A stretch of 8,244 nucleotides of DNA from UBA4416 sp043719555 (GTDB taxonomy: Bacteria; Bacteroidota; Bacteroidia; B-17B0; Aurantibacillaceae): NCBI GenBank assembly GCA_043719555.1, contig JAYSTR010000168.1:1-8244 (forward strand). Direction: 5' to 3'. The position numbers were made by a program, and so were the translations under genes. Numbering within the stretch: the stretch's first letter is position 1; every line of letters begins with the position of its first letter. Of the stretch, positions 6,226-8,244 are shown in pieces. The notes under the pieces are model-generated. The model made no database searches. It worked only from the letters and a program-made list of their open reading frames with translations, and was not told the DNA's origin.

Positions 6226-6921
6226 TTAGGCGTAAACCACATCGTCATCAGTAATAGGCGCTAATCCTTTTAATGCTTGATAAATGCGAGCTAGCGTTAC
6301 AACATCTTTGATGCAATAATTAGTTATACGTTTTAAGTTTTTTTCTTCGTAATAAACTTTTGCAATATCACTTCCGTCAATATCAGTTTTTGGAGATGCT
6401 ATATTAAAAATGTGTGCTAATAAATTCAAGGACGTGAAATTTTTAATGTCGCCAAAACGCCACATTTCCATGGTATCTAAATGTTTTACTTCCCATGGTT
6501 TAAAGCCTTGTATTTGCAATAATTTTGGTAAAGCAATTTTATTAATTAATAATCGGCGACATAAAAACGGAAAATCAAATTCCTTACCATTGTGAGCGCA
6601 CAGGTAATGATCTTTGGTATTAAAATGCTTTTGTAATAGTTTAGAAAACTCAATTAACAAATCTGTTTCATTATCTCCGGCAATTGTTTTTGTGCGAAAT
6701 TTCCCTTCGCTCATATAACCTAAACCAATACAAATAACTTTTGCAAACTCAGCATAAATACCAGCTTTATCGTATTGCTGTTCGGTTGTAATATCTTTTA
6801 AATACAACCATTTTTTATCCCACAAGTCCTTTTCAGTTGACGATAAAGATTGGTATTTGTAGTATACAGGAACAGTTTCAATATCTATAAATAAAATATT
6901 TTCTAGTTTTATAGTACTCAT
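6226..6921 (-). CDS. Predicted 3'-5' exonuclease related to the PolB proofreading domain
   Basis: This 231-residue stand-alone DEDD-superfamily exonuclease is of the type annotated as related to the exonuclease domain of family B DNA polymerases (DNA_pol_B_exo2). The three motifs are intact: Exo I FIDIETVP (11-18; Asp13, Glu15), Exo II CAHNGKEFDFPFL (108-120; Asp116) and Exo III YCIKD (202-206; Tyr202, Asp206), which places it in the DEDDy subgroup. DTMEMWRFGDIKNFTSLNLLAH between motifs II and III is also typical. There is no polymerase domain, so it would act alone or in a repair complex on DNA or RNA ends; the substrate is not established. Its ATG overlaps the folA stop as ATGA (4 bases), strongly suggesting translational coupling and co-transcription with folA. 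Confidence 0.88.
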   Translation of the reverse strand: MSTIKLENILFIDIETVPVYYKYQSLSSTEKDLWDKKWLYLKDITTEQQYDKAGIYAEFAKVICIGLGYMSEGKFRTKTIAGDNETDLLIEFSKLLQKHFNTKDHYLCAHNGKEFDFPFLCRRLLINKIALPKLLQIQGFKPWEVKHLDTMEMWRFGDIKNFTSLNLLAHIFNIASPKTDIDGSDIAKVYYEEKNLKRITNYCIKDVVTLARIYQALKGLAPITDDDVVYA

Positions 6922-7412
6922 AGTTTTACGAATTTTTGAAACGTGTAATCGTATTTATTTTTTTCATCAGCGTGGTGTTTTTCTTCCCACACTAATTCAA
7001 ATTTAGTTGCATCTATTTCAGGAAAATACACATCACCATCAATAATAGTATGTACGTGCGTTATATAAATACTATCAACTAATTCCATTGATTGCTTATA
7101 AATTTCGCCACCACCAATAATAAAAATTTCGTTTTCGGATTTTAAATTTTCAATAGCTTGATTTAAACTTGATACTATTTCTAAATCAAATTTTTTATCC
7201 GAATTAAAATCTGCGTCTCTAGTAATAACTACATTTTTTCTACCAGGTAATGTTCGTCCAATAGATTGAAATGTTTTACGCCCCATAACTACAGGACAAC
7301 CCATTGTAGTGATTTTAAAAAACTTTAAATCAGCAGGTAAATGCCAAAGTAGCTGGTTATTTTTACCAATAGCATTATTTAGTGCTGTAGCAACGATAAT
7401 TGATAATTTCAT
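6918..7412 (-). CDS. folA: Dihydrofolate reductase
   Basis: FolA reduces dihydrofolate to tetrahydrofolate with NADPH, supplying one-carbon carriers for thymidylate and purine synthesis; it is the trimethoprim target. The 164 residues are the normal size. Motifs are SIIVATALNNAIGKNNQLLWHLPADLKFFK-type at the N-terminus (Trp23; catalytic acid Asp28), VMGRKTFQSIGRTLPGR (42-58, cofactor binding), FIIGGGEIYKQ (97-107) and IYITHVHTIIDGDVYFPEI (115-133). Asp28 corresponds to E. coli Asp27. The gene starts 3 bases after the stop of the repeat-protein gene and overlaps the exonuclease start by 4 bases, so it is central to the operon. No residue change obviously linked to drug resistance can be judged from sequence alone. 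Confidence 0.97.
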   Translation of the reverse strand: MKLSIIVATALNNAIGKNNQLLWHLPADLKFFKITTMGCPVVMGRKTFQSIGRTLPGRKNVVITRDADFNSDKKFDLEIVSSLNQAIENLKSENEIFIIGGGEIYKQSMELVDSIYITHVHTIIDGDVYFPEIDATKFELVWEEKHHADEKNKYDYTFQKFVKL

Positions 7413-7415
7413 AAA

Positions 7416-7820
7416 TTAATACGCTAAATCTTCGATAAAGAAAAAGAAGACAACTGCTCCCACCCACTCTTTTTTAACACCTTTGCAATCGCCTATTTTA
7501 GAGCCATTTTTATAAATATCTCCGTCCGATTCAATTTGTCCAATTTTACTTCCATTTTTATAAACGTCACCATCGCTTTCAATTTGTCCAACTTTGCTTC
7601 CGTTTAAATAAATATCTCCATCACTTTCAATTACTCCTTTTTTAGAGCCACCAACATAAACATCTCCATCTTTTTCAATAGTTCCTTTTTTTGAACCACC
7701 TATATACACATCGCCATCAGATTCGATTTCTCCTTTTTTACTACCGCGTATATAAAGACTTTGAGCAGAAGTTGTGGTATAAAAAAAGCCAGCAATTAAA
7801 ACTAAAAAGAGTTTTTTCAT
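7416..7820 (-). CDS. Small secreted repeat protein, resembling 5-fold beta-flower proteins
   Basis: This 134-residue protein has a signal peptide (MKKLFLVLIAGFFYTTTSAQ, likely cleaved next to Gln20) followed by six 16-residue units (residues 22-117). The consensus is (V/I)Y-x-x-GSK-x-G-x-IESDGD. Units 1-3 carry GSKKG and mostly GG before it; units 4-6 carry NGSK(V/I)G. The last unit ends in DCKGVKK rather than the IESDGD half. A short hydrophobic tail follows, VGAVVFFFF (120-128), then IEDLAY. The short strand-turn-strand pattern predicts a beta-propeller-like or solenoid fold. The repeat and Phe-rich end fit what I remember of Bacteroidota proteins named 5-fold beta-flower protein, whose function is not known to me. 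It would be periplasmic or surface-located. It lies between kdsA (37-base gap) and folA (3-base gap), apparently in the same operon. Family naming is from memory. Confidence 0.78.
   Translation of the reverse strand: MKKLFLVLIAGFFYTTTSAQSLYIRGSKKGEIESDGDVYIGGSKKGTIEKDGDVYVGGSKKGVIESDGDIYLNGSKVGQIESDGDVYKNGSKIGQIESDGDIYKNGSKIGDCKGVKKEWVGAVVFFFFIEDLAY
7470..7757. repeat. Six tandem 48-bp coding repeats
   Basis: These encode the six 16-residue units of the secreted repeat protein. The nucleotide copies differ widely at synonymous positions: the DGD codons, for example, appear as GAT GGT GAC, GAC GGA GAT and GAT GGA GAT, while the residues hold. This points to old repeats kept by selection on the protein, not a recent slippage expansion. 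Confidence 0.85.
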
Positions 7821-7857
7821 ATTTATAAATTATAAAGAGTTTAGATTAATTAAATTA

Positions 7858-8244
7858 CTAACGGTATTTTACTTCAACGTTATGTAACTCAATAATTGGT
7901 TTTAAAAACTCTTCTAAATCGTTTACGCATAATTGAGATGCAGCATCGCATAATGCTTTTTCAGGATCTGGATGTGTTTCGATAAACATACCATCAATTC
8001 CGCTTGCTACACCCGCTCTTGCTAATACTGGTAAAAACTCACGAGCTCCACCCTTTTTATCAGAACTTGGAATACCATATTTACGAACACAATGTGTTAC
8101 ATCAAATACTACGGGATAACCAATGTTATTCATGTGGAAAAATGCACGAGGATCAACCACTAAATCGTTATAGCCAAATGCATAACCGCGCTCTGTTAAA
8201 ATAATTTGGTCGTTACCAGAATCAACACATTTTTGTGCAGGGTG
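7858..8244 (-). CDS. kdsA: 3-deoxy-8-phosphooctulonate synthase (Kdo-8-P synthase), C-terminal part
   Basis: KdsA condenses phosphoenolpyruvate with arabinose 5-phosphate to Kdo 8-phosphate, the first committed step toward the Kdo of lipopolysaccharide. The frame is open to the window edge, so the N-terminal half is missing. The visible 128 residues contain the family blocks NDQIILTERG-FGYNDLVVD, VVFDVTHCV (metal or active-site His), REFLPVLARAGVASGIDGMFIETHPDPEKAL (metal-site Glu) and the following CDAASQL with Asp. The GTG at 8158-8160 encodes the second Val of LVVD and is internal, not a start. The CDAASQL segment is closer to the SDASTQL I remember from the metal-dependent Aquifex enzyme than to the CDGPSAL of E. 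coli, hinting at a metal-dependent enzyme. The deciding N-terminal Cys/Asn lies outside the window. It is the first visible gene of the minus-strand cluster. Confidence 0.95.
   Translation of the reverse strand, partial: HPAQKCVDSGNDQIILTERGYAFGYNDLVVDPRAFFHMNNIGYPVVFDVTHCVRKYGIPSSDKKGGAREFLPVLARAGVASGIDGMFIETHPDPEKALCDAASQLCVNDLEEFLKPIIELHNVEVKYR

Noticed and set aside
6410..6595. Open frame of 61 codons on the plus strand inside the exonuclease gene
   Set aside because: It is a shadow of the conserved minus-strand frame with no family-like features.
7399..7412. Fourteen bases (ATTGATAATTTCAT) shared by the folA and queA starts
   Set aside because: Both proteins begin MKLS followed by a codon starting AT; the match stops at the coding start and does not extend into the leaders, so chance codon agreement explains it.
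8158..8160. GTG as a start codon giving a 100-residue protein
   Set aside because: The frame continues upstream to the window edge with clear KdsA sequence (NDQIILTERG, FGYNDL), so the GTG is an internal Val.
8004..8204. Open frame of 66 codons on the plus strand inside kdsA
   Set aside because: It is antisense to conserved kdsA blocks; the His- and Cys-rich composition is a by-product of the opposite frame.

Overview
This AT-rich window looks like ordinary chromosome from a member of the Bacteroidota, most likely Flavobacteriia or a close relative. The evidence is threefold: promoter boxes matching the Bacteroidota consensus TAnnTTTG, start codons preceded by A-rich tracts rather than Shine-Dalgarno sequences, and exported proteins whose predicted signal-peptide cleavage falls next to a Gln (SAQ/FSQ). 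Gene content (queA, ndk, a DHH phosphoesterase of the NrnA type, gpsA, folA, kdsA) is also typical of that phylum. I see no mobile element, CRISPR array, tRNA or rRNA.

Layout. 1-335 (+) is the C-terminal end of a TerC-family membrane protein, which converges with a DUF1415 gene (344-892, -). Upstream of DUF1415, and separated from it by a strong intrinsic terminator (910-941), is queA (961-2010, -). A non-coding gap of 340 bases follows (2011-2350). It holds a degenerate second copy of the queA start region and the ndk terminator. ndk (2351-2770, -) and an NrnA-like gene (2876-3895, +) are divergent and are served by two back-to-back Bacteroidota promoters. The NrnA-like gene converges, with only 3 bases between stops, on a minus-strand gene cluster running from the right edge: kdsA (partial), a small secreted repeat protein, folA, a PolB-type 3'-5' exonuclease, an exported amidohydrolase, and gpsA. 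Gaps in this cluster run from a 4-base overlap to 41 bases, and no internal promoter or terminator is evident, so it is probably one operon.

The genes are mostly housekeeping: nucleotide and folate metabolism (ndk, folA), tRNA queuosine modification (queA), RNA-fragment and pAp turnover (NrnA-like), phospholipid precursor supply (gpsA) and lipopolysaccharide Kdo synthesis (kdsA). The least understood parts are the 16-residue-repeat secreted protein (7416-7820), DUF1415, the amidohydrolase with a Glu where the family normally has its active-site Asp, and the duplicated queA start region. I do not see a convincing new multi-gene system; the points in Part 2 are modest, checkable observations.
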